Below are positions 35,276-44,342 of a stretch of DNA of 64,000 bases, one piece after another. The notes beneath the pieces are model-generated. The model searched no databases, was not told where the DNA came from, and saw nothing but the letters and a program-made list of their open reading frames with translations. Within the stretch, counting starts at the first letter, position 1. Each line of letters opens with the position of its first letter. The stretch spans positions 1 through 64,000 of the forward strand of contig DELY01000007.1 of assembly GCA_002354655.1 (NCBI GenBank), read 5' to 3'. Made by a program: the position numbers and the translations under genes. The DNA comes from Pseudomonas sp. UBA2684. GTDB lineage: Bacteria > Pseudomonadota > Gammaproteobacteria > Pseudomonadales > Pseudomonadaceae.

Positions 35276-35572
35276 ATGAGTTCATCTGTCCAGCGTCTGC
35301 AAGAGACCGGCAGTGCCCTGCGTACTGCTCTGGTGACCCAGGATTGGGCGGCTATCGGCGAGCTCGATTTGCAGTGCCGGCAAGCGGTCGATGAAGCCAT
35401 GGTCGAAGTCGTGCATGACGAAGATGTACTGCGTGCACGCATGCAGGAATTGATGGATCTCTACCGTGAATTGGTCAGTGTGTGCCAAGCGGAACAGCAG
35501 CGTTTGGCCGGTGAGCTGGTGCAATTGAATCAAGCTCAGCATGGCGCCAAGGTCTATCAGCTGTTTGGCTGA
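35276..35572 (+). CDS. FliT/FleP-type flagellar protein
   Basis: 98 aa from ATG 35276; an ATG at 35270 is only one base from AGGAG, while 35276 is seven bases away, so the later one is right. The protein is all helical: LQETGSALRTALVTQDWAAIGELDLQCRQAV, then a LRARMQELMDLYRELVSVCQAEQQRLAGEL helix and ending VYQLFG. Position (directly after fliS and before fleQ) and size match FliT of enterics and the small protein called FleP in P. aeruginosa. The likely role is as an export chaperone for FliD or a related function; not shown by sequence alone. Confidence 0.82.
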   Translation: MSSSVQRLQETGSALRTALVTQDWAAIGELDLQCRQAVDEAMVEVVHDEDVLRARMQELMDLYRELVSVCQAEQQRLAGELVQLNQAQHGAKVYQLFG

Positions 35573-35724
35573 CGGTTTGTTCGGGGTGCTGGTTGTTACG
35601 CTTGTAAACCTGCTTCCAGCGTTTCGTTTCTGTGCTTTTTTGCCTGCAACGGGCAAATCTCTCGTGTTCTCAAACAGCCATTTAGGCTGTCTGTCGGGTA
35701 AAGCAAAAAAAGCACGCCATAAAA

Positions 35725-35753
35725 TTGACTGCATCCAAAAAATTGACTTTACT
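35725..35753 (+). promoter_or_regulatory. Possible sigma-70 promoter of fleQ
   Basis: TTGACT (35725-35730), 17 bases, TTTACT (35748-35753): five of six and four of six matches to the sigma-70 boxes. It lies 77 bp before the fleQ ATG in a locally A+T-rich stretch. In P. aeruginosa fleQ is transcribed by sigma-70 and repressed by Vfr; I do not see a convincing Vfr box here. Confidence 0.4.
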
Positions 35754-35829
35754 AGTGGCCAATTGCTGGCGTTACCGTGTATTTGACGGTGTGCGTTTTC
35801 TTTCACTCCCAGGATCAGATCAAAACAAT

Positions 35830-37305
35830 ATGTGGCGTGAAACCAAAATCCTACTGATTGACGATAACAGTGAGCGCCGTCGCGAGTTGGCGGTCATTCT
35901 GAATTTCCTGGGGGAAGAGCATCTCGCTTGTGGCAGCCTCGATTGGCGCGAAGCGGTTACCCAGTTGGCATCCAGTCGCGATGTGCTGAGCGTCATGCTC
36001 GGCGATGTCAGTGCCAAAGGTGGAGCCTTGGAGTTGCTCAAGCAGGTGGCTACGTGGGATGAGTTTTTACCCGTGTTGCTGATCGATGAGCCTGTGCCCG
36101 CGGAGTGGCCGGAAGAGCTGCGCCGCCGGGTATTGGTCAGCCTGGAAATGCCGCCCAGCTATAACAAGTTGCTCGACTCCCTGCACCGCGCCCAGGTTTA
36201 CCGCGAGATGTACGACCAGGCCCGCGAGCGTGGCCGGCAGCGCGAGACCAACCTGTTTCGCAGCCTGGTTGGTACCAGTCGGGCGATTCAGCAAGTTCGG
36301 CAGATGATGCAGCAGGTTGCCGATACCGAAGCCAGCGTATTGATTTTGGGCGAGTCGGGTACGGGTAAAGAGGTGGTGGCGCGCAACCTGCACTATCACT
36401 CCAAGCGTCGTGAAGCGCCGTTTGTGCCGGTTAACTGCGGCGCGATTCCCGCGGAGTTGCTGGAAAGCGAACTGTTCGGCCATGAGAAGGGCGCGTTCAC
36501 CGGGGCGATTACCAGTCGCGCCGGGCGCTTCGAGCTGGCTAACGGCGGCACCCTGTTCCTCGATGAAATTGGCGATATGCCGCTGCCGATGCAGGTCAAA
36601 CTGCTGCGGGTTTTGCAGGAGCGCACCTTCGAGCGAGTGGGCAGCAACAAGACGCAAAGCGCCGATGTGCGGATCATCGCGGCAACCCATAAAAACCTCG
36701 AGAAGATGATCGAGGAGGGCAGCTTCCGCGAGGATCTCTACTATCGCTTGAATGTGTTCCCGATTGAGATGGCGCCGCTGCGCGAGCGTATCGAGGACAT
36801 TCCGTTGCTGATGAACGAATTGATCTCGCGCATGGAGTTCGAGAAGCGCGGTTCGATCCGTTTCAATTCGGCGGCGATCATGTCGCTCTGCCGGCATGAC
36901 TGGGCAGGCAACGTGCGCGAGCTGGCCAACCTGGTCGAGCGCATGGCGATCATGCACCCCTATGGCGTGATTGGCGTGGGCGAGTTGCCGAAGAAGTTCC
37001 GGCATGTTGACGATGAGGACGAGCAACTGGCGGCCAGCTTGCGCAATGAGCTGGAGGAGCGAGCGGCTGTCGTCGCCGGTTTGCCGGGCCTGGATTCGCC
37101 GGCCATGTTGCCGCCCGAAGGGCTGGATTTGAAGGACTACCTGGGCAATCTCGAACAAGGGCTGATTCAGCAGGCGTTGGATGATGCCAGTGGCGTGGTG
37201 GCACGTGCCGCGGAGCGTTTGCGTATTCGTCGCACCACCCTGGTGGAGAAAATGCGCAAATACGGCATGAGTCGTCGCGACGAAGAAGGGCAGTACGACG
37301 ACTGA
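35830..37305 (+). CDS. fleQ: Flagellar master transcriptional activator FleQ
   Basis: 491 aa from ATG 35830, matching the 490-aa FleQ of P. aeruginosa as I recall it, including the MWRETK start. The N-terminal FleQ domain (1-140) resembles a receiver but lacks the usual phosphorylation set. The AAA+ domain (about 145-385) has Walker A GESGTGKE with Lys180, the sigma-54 contact loop GAFTGA at 221-226, and LFLDEIGD as Walker B. The C-terminal Fis-type HTH is [25 protein letters not shown]. FleQ binds c-di-GMP, activates the sigma-54 flagellar promoters and controls exopolysaccharide genes. GATCAAAACAAT before the start shows no strong ribosome site. Confidence 0.97.
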   Translation: MWRETKILLIDDNSERRRELAVILNFLGEEHLACGSLDWREAVTQLASSRDVLSVMLGDVSAKGGALELLKQVATWDEFLPVLLIDEPVPAEWPEELRRRVLVSLEMPPSYNKLLDSLHRAQVYREMYDQARERGRQRETNLFRSLVGTSRAIQQVRQMMQQVADTEASVLILGESGTGKEVVARNLHYHSKRREAPFVPVNCGAIPAELLESELFGHEKGAFTGAITSRAGRFELANGGTLFLDEIGDMPLPMQVKLLRVLQERTFERVGSNKTQSADVRIIAATHKNLEKMIEEGSFREDLYYRLNVFPIEMAPLRERIEDIPLLMNELISRMEFEKRGSIRFNSAAIMSLCRHDWAGNVRELANLVERMAIMHPYGVIGVGELPKKFRHVDDEDEQLAASLRNELEERAAVVAGLPGLDSPAMLPPEGLDLKDYLGNLEQGLIQQALDDASGVVARAAERLRIRRTTLVEKMRKYGMSRRDEEGQYDD

Positions 37306-37353
37306 TCTTGTGTGGTTATACAGTCAGCGGCTTGGCGCTGACGGGGTCAATAG

Positions 37354-37390
37354 AGCCGAAGGTTTGACACAGCCTTCGGCTTTATTTTTT
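37354..37390 (+). terminator. Rho-independent terminator after fleQ
   Basis: AGCCGAAGG pairs with CCTTCGGCT around a ten-base loop, followed by TTATTTTTT. It lies about 50 bp after the fleQ stop. Confidence 0.87.
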
Positions 37391-37419
37391 AAGTTGTTGA
37401 AAAGTAAGTAGTAATTTTT

Positions 37420-37435
37420 AGGCACGGGTATTGCT
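37420..37435 (+). promoter_or_regulatory. Sigma-54 (RpoN) promoter of fleSR
   Basis: AGGCACGGGTATTGCT: GG-N10-GC with the CACG and TTGCT elements intact; only the base before GG departs from consensus. It lies 53 bp before fleS, just downstream of the fleQ terminator. FleQ is the expected activator. Confidence 0.87.
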
Positions 37436-37487
37436 ATCTCTCGGTTAACTGACTGTCTTATGACGGCTCGCTGCGCGAGAGAGAACG

Positions 37488-38702
37488 ATGAATCCCAACG
37501 CTCGACTAGCTGACACCCCTGAATCGCCCCCTGCCACTCCCATTGAGCAGGCCAGTCGCGCCAGTCTGGAGCAGGCGTTTACCCTGTTTAACCAGATGTC
37601 GACCCAGCTCAGCGAGTCTTACAGCATGCTGGAGGCGCGCGTCGCTGAGCTGAAAGGTCAGTTGGCGTTGGTCAGCGCCCAGCGCATGCAGGAGCTGGCA
37701 GAGAAGGAGCGCTTGGCGCACCGCCTGCAGAGTCTGCTGGATCTGCTGCCGGGCGGGGTGATTGTCATCGACGGTCAAGGCGTGGTGCGTGAGGCCAATC
37801 CAGTGGCGCGCAACCTGCTCGGTCAACCCTTGGCCGGCATGCTCTGGCGCGAGGTGATTGCGCGCAATTTCGCCCCGCGCGAAGACGATGGCCACGAAAT
37901 CTCCTTAAAAGACGGGCGTCGTCTATCCATCGCCACCCGCTCACTGCGTGGCGAGCCGGGGCAGCTTGTGCTTTTGACAGACCTGACAGAAACCCGGCGC
38001 TTGCAGGATCAGCTGTCGCGTCATGAACGCTTGTCGGCCTTGGGGCGGATGGTCGCTTCCCTGGCCCACCAAATTCGGACACCACTTTCCGCCGCCTTGC
38101 TGTATGCCAGCCATTTGACCGAGCAGGTGCTGCCGGCCGAGCAGCAGCAGCGCTTTGCCGGGCGTTTGAAGGAGCGCCTGCATGAGCTGGAGCATCAAGT
38201 GCGCGACATGCTGATCTTCGCGCGTGGCGAATTGCCGTTGCCGGATCGCTTGACGCCCAAGGCGTTGTTCGATGCCCTGCGTTCGGCGGGTGAGCCGCAC
38301 GTCATGGACATGGCGGTGCGTTGGCAGTGCGACAGTCGTGACGGTGAGTTGCTGTGCAATCGCGACACCCTGGTCGGTAGCGTGCTCAACCTGGTCGAAA
38401 ACGCCATTCAGGCGGCTGGGCGCGAGGCGCGCTTGAAAATTCACCTGTACCAGCGCGGCACTTCGCTGCGCTTGTGTATCAGCGATAACGGTCCCGGCAT
38501 CGATGGCGTCACCCTGGCGCGCCTCGGCGAGCCTTTCTTTACCACCAAAACCACCGGCACTGGCTTAGGGCTGGCGGTGGTCAAGGCCGTGGCGCGCGCT
38601 CATCAAGGCGAGCTGCAACTGCACTCGCGCGCCGGTCGAGGCACATGCGCCTTGTTGATCCTGCCGCTGATTCCTGCGGCACAACCGTTGATTCAGGAGT
38701 AA
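37488..38702 (+). CDS. fleS: Flagellar sensor histidine kinase FleS
   Basis: 404 aa with no membrane segments, so cytoplasmic. An N-terminal coiled region (about 30-85) leads to a PAS domain (about 85-175; LLPGGVIVIDGQGVVREANPVARNLLG), then the HisKA phosphoacceptor His194 in SLAHQIRTPLSAAL, and the ATPase domain with NLVENAIQAAG (N box), DNGPGIDG and GLGLAVVK (G boxes). FleS phosphorylates FleR to turn on mid-class flagellar genes. The sensed signal is unknown. fleR follows at 4 bp. Confidence 0.95.
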   Translation: MNPNARLADTPESPPATPIEQASRASLEQAFTLFNQMSTQLSESYSMLEARVAELKGQLALVSAQRMQELAEKERLAHRLQSLLDLLPGGVIVIDGQGVVREANPVARNLLGQPLAGMLWREVIARNFAPREDDGHEISLKDGRRLSIATRSLRGEPGQLVLLTDLTETRRLQDQLSRHERLSALGRMVASLAHQIRTPLSAALLYASHLTEQVLPAEQQQRFAGRLKERLHELEHQVRDMLIFARGELPLPDRLTPKALFDALRSAGEPHVMDMAVRWQCDSRDGELLCNRDTLVGSVLNLVENAIQAAGREARLKIHLYQRGTSLRLCISDNGPGIDGVTLARLGEPFFTTKTTGTGLGLAVVKAVARAHQGELQLHSRAGRGTCALLILPLIPAAQPLIQE

Positions 38703-38706
38703 CCCC

Positions 38707-40110
38707 GTGGCTGCCAAAGTCCTGCTGGTCGAAGACGACCGCGCCCTGCGCGAAGCCCTGGCCGATACCCTGTCGCTCGGGGGGCATGCTTACCGGGCGG
38801 TGGATTGTGCCGAGGCGGCGCTGCTGGCGATTGCCCAAGAGCCGTTTGGCTTGGTGGTCAGCGACGTGAACATGCCGGGCATGGACGGCCACCAGCTTCT
38901 GGCGCTGATTCGTGAGCGCCAGCCGCAATTGCCGGTGTTATTGATGACGGCGTATGGGGCGGTCGAGCGTGCGGTGGATGCGATGCGCCAGGGCGCGGTG
39001 GATTACCTGGTCAAGCCGTTCGAGCCGAAAGCCCTGCTGACATTGGTCGACCGTCATGCGCTTGGGCGTTTGACTAGCGGCGAACAGGACGGCCCAGTGG
39101 CGCTGGATGCGGCCAGTGTGCAGTTGCTGGAGTTGGCCGCGCGGGTCGCGCAGAGCGATTCCACGGTGTTGATCACGGGGGAGTCGGGGACCGGTAAGGA
39201 AGTGCTGGCGCGCTATATCCACCAGCAGTCGCCGCGCGCGACCAAACCCTTTATCGCGATCAACTGTGCGGCGATTCCCGACAACATGCTCGAGGCCACG
39301 TTGTTCGGCCACGAGAAGGGGGCCTTTACCGGTGCGATTGCCAGTGCGCCGGGCAAGTTCGAGCTGGCCGATGGCGGCACTATCCTGCTCGATGAAATAT
39401 CCGAGATGCCGTTGGGCTTGCAGGCCAAGCTGCTCCGTGTCTTGCAGGAACGCGAGGTGGAGCGGGTTGGCGCGCGCAAGCCGATCAGCCTGGACATTCG
39501 CGTGCTGGCCACCAGTAACCGCGACCTGGCGGGCGAAGTGGCGGCCGGGCGTTTTCGCGAAGACCTCTACTATCGCCTGTCGGTGTTTCCATTGGCCTGG
39601 CGGCCGTTGCGCGAACGCCCGGCGGATATCGTGCCGTTGGCCGAGCGGTTGCTGGCCAAGTACGTCAAAAAAATGAATCACGCGCCGATTCGTCTGTCGC
39701 CACAGGCGCAGGCGAGCCTACTGGGCCACGCCTGGCCCGGTAACGTGCGTGAGTTGGATAACGCCATTCAGCGTGCGTTGATCTTGCAGCAGGGCGGTTT
39801 GATCCAGCCGCAGGATCTGTGTCTGACCACGCCCATCGGCTTTGCCCCTGTCACGCCAGCGCAGCCCCAGCTGGCTGTGGTGCCGACGAGTGCGCCGCTG
39901 GCGTCTGAGTCGGCGGCGGAAGCCGGCGCCCTGGGTGATGACCTGCGACGGCACGAGTTTCAGATGATCATCGACACCCTGCGCGCCGAGCGTGGTCGGC
40001 GCAAAGAGGCGGCCGAGCGTCTGGGCATCAGCCCGCGCACCCTGCGTTACAAGCTGGCGCAGATGCGCGATGCCGGCATGGATGTGGAAGCCTATCTGTA
40101 CGCCAGCTAG
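38707..40110 (+). CDS. fleR: Flagellar sigma-54 response regulator FleR
   Basis: 467 aa, GTG start with AGGAG eight bases upstream. The receiver domain (1-120) has D10-D11 and acceptor Asp53 in SDVNMPGMDG; the AAA+ domain has GESGTGKEV, the sigma-54 loop GAFTGA and ILLDEISE; the C-terminus is a Fis-type HTH (RKEAAERLGISPRTLRYKLAQMRDAG). It activates flgBCDE, flgFGHIJKL and related operons. It overlaps nothing and is followed by an intergenic MITE-like element. Confidence 0.95.
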   Translation: MAAKVLLVEDDRALREALADTLSLGGHAYRAVDCAEAALLAIAQEPFGLVVSDVNMPGMDGHQLLALIRERQPQLPVLLMTAYGAVERAVDAMRQGAVDYLVKPFEPKALLTLVDRHALGRLTSGEQDGPVALDAASVQLLELAARVAQSDSTVLITGESGTGKEVLARYIHQQSPRATKPFIAINCAAIPDNMLEATLFGHEKGAFTGAIASAPGKFELADGGTILLDEISEMPLGLQAKLLRVLQEREVERVGARKPISLDIRVLATSNRDLAGEVAAGRFREDLYYRLSVFPLAWRPLRERPADIVPLAERLLAKYVKKMNHAPIRLSPQAQASLLGHAWPGNVRELDNAIQRALILQQGGLIQPQDLCLTTPIGFAPVTPAQPQLAVVPTSAPLASESAAEAGALGDDLRRHEFQMIIDTLRAERGRRKEAAERLGISPRTLRYKLAQMRDAGMDVEAYLYAS

Positions 40111-40129
40111 CGCTGGCAGCGGCAAGTTT

Positions 40130-40291
40130 CGTAGGGTGGGTTGGCGGCGCGGTACGCCGGCCGACAACCCGAACGCGATCATGGCGCATAACCCACCCAG
40201 TGATCGACCGCGTTGCGCCGATGGTGGGTTACGCCGCGTCCCTTGTGTCGTGATGCCGGGTAATGGCTGCATGCGGCTAACTCACCCTACG
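40130..40291. repeat. MITE-like element, copy 3, upstream of fliE
   Basis: Starts CGTAGGGTGGGTTGGCGG and ends GCGGCTAACTCACCCTACG, a terminal inverted repeat with a few mismatches, and holds the inner GCATAACCCACCCA/GGTGGGTTACGC pair. 162 bp long, closely like copy 1. Its right end is only 26 bp before the sigma-54 promoter of fliE, in the region where an activator site would be expected. The rest of the 279-bp gap has nothing else apart from that promoter. Confidence 0.7.
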
Positions 40292-40316
40292 GTTCTTATT
40301 TGCCGGGCCCGCTACC

Positions 40317-40332
40317 TGGCACCCTTGTTGCA
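40317..40332 (+). promoter_or_regulatory. Sigma-54 (RpoN) promoter of fliEFGHIJ
   Basis: TGGCACCCTTGTTGCA: GG-N10-GC with TGGCAC and TTGCA intact. It lies 58 bp before the fliE ATG. Confidence 0.87.
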
Positions 40333-40389
40333 AATACCTCAGCAAAGCACCGCGCAGCGTCAAAAAACTGCGGTCAGTGGAGGAAGGTC

Positions 40390-40719
40390 ATGAGCCAGGG
40401 TATTGAATTCAATCGCCTGATGTTGGAAATGCGATCCATGCAGGCCGAGGCAATGGCGCGGCAGAAGCCGGTTGTCAGCGCCCCGGAACCGGGGATGCCG
40501 AGTTTCTCGGACATGCTCGGGCAGGCGGTGAACAAAGTCAGCGAAACCCAGCAGGCCTCCAGTCAACTGGCCACGGCCTTTGAAATGGGTAAAAGCGGCG
40601 TAGACCTGACCGACGTGATGATCGCCTCGCAGAAAGCCAGCGTGTCTATGCAGGCCATGACCCAGGTGCGCAACAAGCTGGTCCAGGCGTATCAAGACAT
40701 CATGCAGATGCCGGTTTAA
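40390..40719 (+). CDS. fliE: Flagellar hook-basal body complex protein FliE
   Basis: 109 aa from ATG 40390 with GGAGG before it. The C-terminal ~75 residues ([71 protein letters not shown]) are the standard FliE sequence. FliE links the MS ring to the proximal rod. First gene of the operon; fliF starts 16 bp later. Confidence 0.96.
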   Translation: MSQGIEFNRLMLEMRSMQAEAMARQKPVVSAPEPGMPSFSDMLGQAVNKVSETQQASSQLATAFEMGKSGVDLTDVMIASQKASVSMQAMTQVRNKLVQAYQDIMQMPV

Positions 40720-40735
40720 AGGTAGGTTCTGAATC

Positions 40736-42523
40736 ATGGCCGAAGCTCTCGCCGCAAACGTACCTGCCACCACCGCCGGTGAGCCGAAGAAGCCACTCTT
40801 TGGCCTGACGTTTTTGGAAAATCTCTCCGATATGTCGATGTTGCGGCAAATCGGTCTGCTGGTCGGCTTGGCCGCCAGCGTGGCGATTGGTTTTGCCGTG
40901 GTGCTGTGGTCGCAGCAACCGGATTATCGCCCGCTGTATGGCAGCCTGGATGGTATGGATGCGTCTCAGGTGATGGAGACGTTATCCGCCGCCGACATCA
41001 AGTACACCGTAGAACCCAACTCCGGGGCGTTGCTGGTCAAAGCCGAGGATCTGGCGCGGGCGCGCATGCGCCTGGCTGCCGCGGGTGTGGCGCCAAGCGA
41101 TAAAAACATCGGTTTCGAAATTCTCGACCAGGAGCAGGGCCTCGGCACCAGCCAGTTCATGGAAGCCACGCGCTACCGGCGCGGTCTGGAAGGCGAGTTG
41201 GCGCGCACCGTGTCGAGCCTGAACAACGTCAAGGCGGCCCGCGTACATTTGGCGATTCCGAAAAGCTCGGTGTTCGTGCGCGATGAGCGCAAGCCCAGCG
41301 CCTCCGTGCTGGTCGAGCTGTATTCGGGGCGTGGCCTGGAGCCGAGCCAGGTGATGGCCATCGTCAATCTGGTTGCCACCAGCGTGCCTGAGCTGGATAA
41401 GTCGCAGGTCACGGTGGTCGATCAGAAGGGCAATCTGCTCTCCGACCAGCAGGAACTGTCCGAGCTGAGCATGGCCGGTAAGCAGTTCGATTACAGCCGC
41501 CGCGTGGAAAGCCTGTTCACCCAGCGCGTGCACAATATTCTGCAACCGGTGCTGGGCGCTGGGCGCTACAAGGCCGAAGTGTCGGCGGATGTGGATTTCA
41601 GCGCGGTGGAATCCACCTCGGAAATGTTCAACCCCGATCAGCCGGCGCTGCGCAGCGAGCAGCAAGTCAACGAACAACGCAGCAGCAGCCTGCCGCCGCA
41701 AGGCGTGCCGGGCGCATTGAGCAATCAACCGCCGGGCCCGGCCGCCGCTCCGCAACAAGCTGCTGCGGCGCCAGCTGTCGCTGGGCCAGTCGCCGCAGGC
41801 CAGCCGTTATTGGATGCCAACGGCCAACAGGTTATCGATCCGGCAACCGGTCAGCCGATGCTGGCGCCGTTTCCGGCCGACAAGCGCGAGCAATCCACGC
41901 GCAACTTCGAGTTGGACCGCTCGATCAGCTACACCAAGCAGCAGCAGGGGCGCTTGCGCCGTCTGTCGGTCGCGGTGGTGGTCGACGATCAGCTCAAACT
42001 CGATGCCGCCACCGGCGAAACCAGCCGCGTGCCGTGGACCACTGACGAGCTGGCGCGTTTTACCCGGCTGGTGCAAGACTCGGTCGGTTTCGATGCCAGC
42101 CGTGGCGATAGCGTCAGCGTGATCAATACGCCATTCTCCGCCGAAGTTGGCGAAGAAATTATCGAGATTCCGTTCTATACCCAGCCGTGGTTCTGGGACA
42201 TCGTCAAGCAAGTGCTCGGCGTGCTGTTCATCCTTGTGCTGGTGTTTGGTGTACTGCGTCCGGTGCTCAACAACATCACCGGCGGCGGCAAAGGCAAGGA
42301 ACTGGCTGGCGGTCGCGATGGCGATGTCGAGTTGGGCGAAATGGGTGGTTTGGACGGCGAGTTGGCGGCCGATCGGGTCAGCCTTGGTGGCCCGCAAAGC
42401 ATCCTCCTGCCCAGCCCGAGCGAGGGGTATGATGCGCAACTGAACGCGATCAAGAGTCTGGTGGCGGAAGACCCGGGTCGGGTTGCGCAAGTGGTGAAAG
42501 AGTGGATCAACGCCGATGAATGA
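40736..42523 (+). CDS. fliF: Flagellar MS-ring protein FliF
   Basis: 595 aa. One transmembrane helix near 43-63 (IGLLVGLAASVAIGFAVVLW) and a second at about 485-507 (VLGVLFILVLVFGVL) flank the periplasmic ring-building motifs (SQVMETLSAADIKYTVEPNSGALLV and GTSQFMEATRYRRGLEGELARTV). A Pro/Ala/Gln-rich linker at about 320-375 is longer than in enteric FliF. The cytoplasmic C-terminus binds FliG. The last eight bases overlap fliG. Confidence 0.96.
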   Translation: MAEALAANVPATTAGEPKKPLFGLTFLENLSDMSMLRQIGLLVGLAASVAIGFAVVLWSQQPDYRPLYGSLDGMDASQVMETLSAADIKYTVEPNSGALLVKAEDLARARMRLAAAGVAPSDKNIGFEILDQEQGLGTSQFMEATRYRRGLEGELARTVSSLNNVKAARVHLAIPKSSVFVRDERKPSASVLVELYSGRGLEPSQVMAIVNLVATSVPELDKSQVTVVDQKGNLLSDQQELSELSMAGKQFDYSRRVESLFTQRVHNILQPVLGAGRYKAEVSADVDFSAVESTSEMFNPDQPALRSEQQVNEQRSSSLPPQGVPGALSNQPPGPAAAPQQAAAAPAVAGPVAAGQPLLDANGQQVIDPATGQPMLAPFPADKREQSTRNFELDRSISYTKQQQGRLRRLSVAVVVDDQLKLDAATGETSRVPWTTDELARFTRLVQDSVGFDASRGDSVSVINTPFSAEVGEEIIEIPFYTQPWFWDIVKQVLGVLFILVLVFGVLRPVLNNITGGGKGKELAGGRDGDVELGEMGGLDGELAADRVSLGGPQSILLPSPSEGYDAQLNAIKSLVAEDPGRVAQVVKEWINADE

Positions 42524-43532
42524 GAACCGTACAGCCGCTAAGTTGAACAAGGTCGAAAAGGCCGCGATTCTGCTCCTATCGCTCGGCGAAACCGATGCGG
42601 CGCAGGTTTTGCGCCACCTCGGACCGAAGGAAGTGCAGCGCGTTGGCGTGGCCATGGCCGGCATGCGCAATGTGCACCGTGAGCAAGTCGAGCAGGTGAT
42701 GGGCGAGTTCGTCGACATCGTTGGCGACCAGACCAGTCTGGGTGTGGGTGCCGACGGTTATATCCGCAAGATGCTCACCCAGGCGCTCGGCGAAGACAAA
42801 GCCGGCAACCTGATCGACCGCATCCTGCTGGGCGGCAGCACCAGCGGCCTGGACAGCCTGAAGTGGATGGAACCGCGCGCCGTGGCGGATGTGATCCGTT
42901 ACGAGCACCCACAGATTCAGGCCATCGTCGTCGCCTACCTCGACCCCGACCAGGCCGGTGAAGTGCTTGGCCACTTCGACCACAAGGTGCGCCTGGACAT
43001 CGTCTTGCGCGTGTCCTCGTTGAATACCGTGCAGCCGGCGGCGCTCAAGGAACTCAACCAGATTCTCGAGAAGCAGTTCTCCGGCAGCGCCAACACCACC
43101 CGCGCCACCATGGGTGGGGTCAAGCGCGCCGCCGATATCATGAACTTCCTCGACAGTTCGATCGAAGGCCAGTTGATGGACTCGATCCGCGAAGTCGACG
43201 AAGACCTGTCGTCGCAGATCGAAGACCTGATGTTCGTCTTCGACAACCTCGCCGATGTCGACGACCGCGGCATCCAGGCGCTGTTGCGCGAGGTGTCCTC
43301 CGATGTGCTGGTGCTGGCGCTCAAGGGCGCCGACGAGGCGATCAAGGAAAAGGTCTTCAAGAACATGTCCAAGCGCGCCGCCGAACTGCTGCGCGACGAC
43401 CTGGAGGCCAAGGGCCCGGTTCGGGTCAGCGACGTCGAAACGGCGCAGAAGGAAATCCTCACCATTGCCCGCCGCATGGCCGAAGCCGGGGAAATCGTCC
43501 TCGGTGGCAAAGGCGGCGAAGAGATGGTCTAA
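42516..43532 (+). CDS. fliG: Flagellar motor switch protein FliG
   Basis: 338 aa. N-terminal KVEKAAILLLSLGETDAAQVLRHLGPKEVQRV, middle EHPQ motif at YEHPQIQAIVVAYLD, and the C-terminal charge-bearing helix LLREVSSDVLVLALKGADEAIKEKVFKNMSKRAAELLRDDLEAKGPVRVSDVE are all conserved. It carries the torque-generating contacts with the stator and joins FliF to FliM. Start overlaps fliF by eight bases. Confidence 0.97.
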   Translation: MNENRTAAKLNKVEKAAILLLSLGETDAAQVLRHLGPKEVQRVGVAMAGMRNVHREQVEQVMGEFVDIVGDQTSLGVGADGYIRKMLTQALGEDKAGNLIDRILLGGSTSGLDSLKWMEPRAVADVIRYEHPQIQAIVVAYLDPDQAGEVLGHFDHKVRLDIVLRVSSLNTVQPAALKELNQILEKQFSGSANTTRATMGGVKRAADIMNFLDSSIEGQLMDSIREVDEDLSSQIEDLMFVFDNLADVDDRGIQALLREVSSDVLVLALKGADEAIKEKVFKNMSKRAAELLRDDLEAKGPVRVSDVETAQKEILTIARRMAEAGEIVLGGKGGEEMV

Positions 43533-43535
43533 GCC

Positions 43536-44342
43536 ATGGTTGCCAAGGATGCGCCCAGCGATCTGATTCGCGCCAAAGACGTCAACGCGTTTGATCGCTG
43601 GGCACTGCCCAGTTTCGACCCGCTGGTCGAGGGCGCCGAGGCCGAGCCGGTGGCCCAGGCCGGCGAAACCGACGCTGAGGCGATTGCGGCTGAGCCGGCG
43701 GAAAGCCAAGACGTGGCGCTGGAAGACGTCAAACCCCTGACCTTGGATGAGCTGGAGGCGATCCGCCAGGACGCTTACAACGAAGGCTTCAGCACGGGTG
43801 AAAAAGACGGCTTCCGCGCCGGCCAGCTGAAAGCCAAGCAGGAGGCCGATACAGCCCTCGCCGCCAAGCTGGAAGGGTTGGAGCGTCTGATGAGCCAGTT
43901 GTTCGAGCCGATCGCCGAGCAGGATCAGCAGCTTGAGGCTGGGTTGATCACCCTGGTCAGTCACATGACGCGCCAGGTGATTCAGCGTGAGTTGAGCAGC
44001 GACTCCAGCCAGATTCGTCAGGTGCTGCGCGAGGCCCTGAAATTGCTGCCGATGGGTGCCGATAACATCCGCATTCACCTCAATCCGCAGGATTTCGAGA
44101 TAGTCAAAGCCCTGCGTGAGCGCCATGAAGAAAGCTGGCGCATTCTCGAAGACGAATCCTTGTTACCCGGTGGTTGCCGGGTCGAAAGTGAACATAGTCG
44201 GATCGACGCAAGTATCGAAACCCGCCTGAGTCAGGCCATCAAGCAACTGTTCGAGCAGCAGCGCGAGCAAGCCGCGCATCCGTTGCCGGGCGATCTGCCG
44301 GTCGAACTGGATGCCGCCGAGGAACCGCCCCATGCGCTTTGA
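43536..44342 (+). CDS. fliH: Flagellar assembly protein FliH
   Basis: 268 aa. The N-terminal ~75 residues are acidic, Ala/Glu-rich and variable; [49 protein letters not shown] contains the GxxxG-type helix typical of FliH; the C-terminal domain follows ([28 protein letters not shown]). FliH holds the FliI ATPase in check and docks it at the export gate. It overlaps fliI by 11 bases. Confidence 0.93.
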   Translation: MVAKDAPSDLIRAKDVNAFDRWALPSFDPLVEGAEAEPVAQAGETDAEAIAAEPAESQDVALEDVKPLTLDELEAIRQDAYNEGFSTGEKDGFRAGQLKAKQEADTALAAKLEGLERLMSQLFEPIAEQDQQLEAGLITLVSHMTRQVIQRELSSDSSQIRQVLREALKLLPMGADNIRIHLNPQDFEIVKALRERHEESWRILEDESLLPGGCRVESEHSRIDASIETRLSQAIKQLFEQQREQAAHPLPGDLPVELDAAEEPPHAL

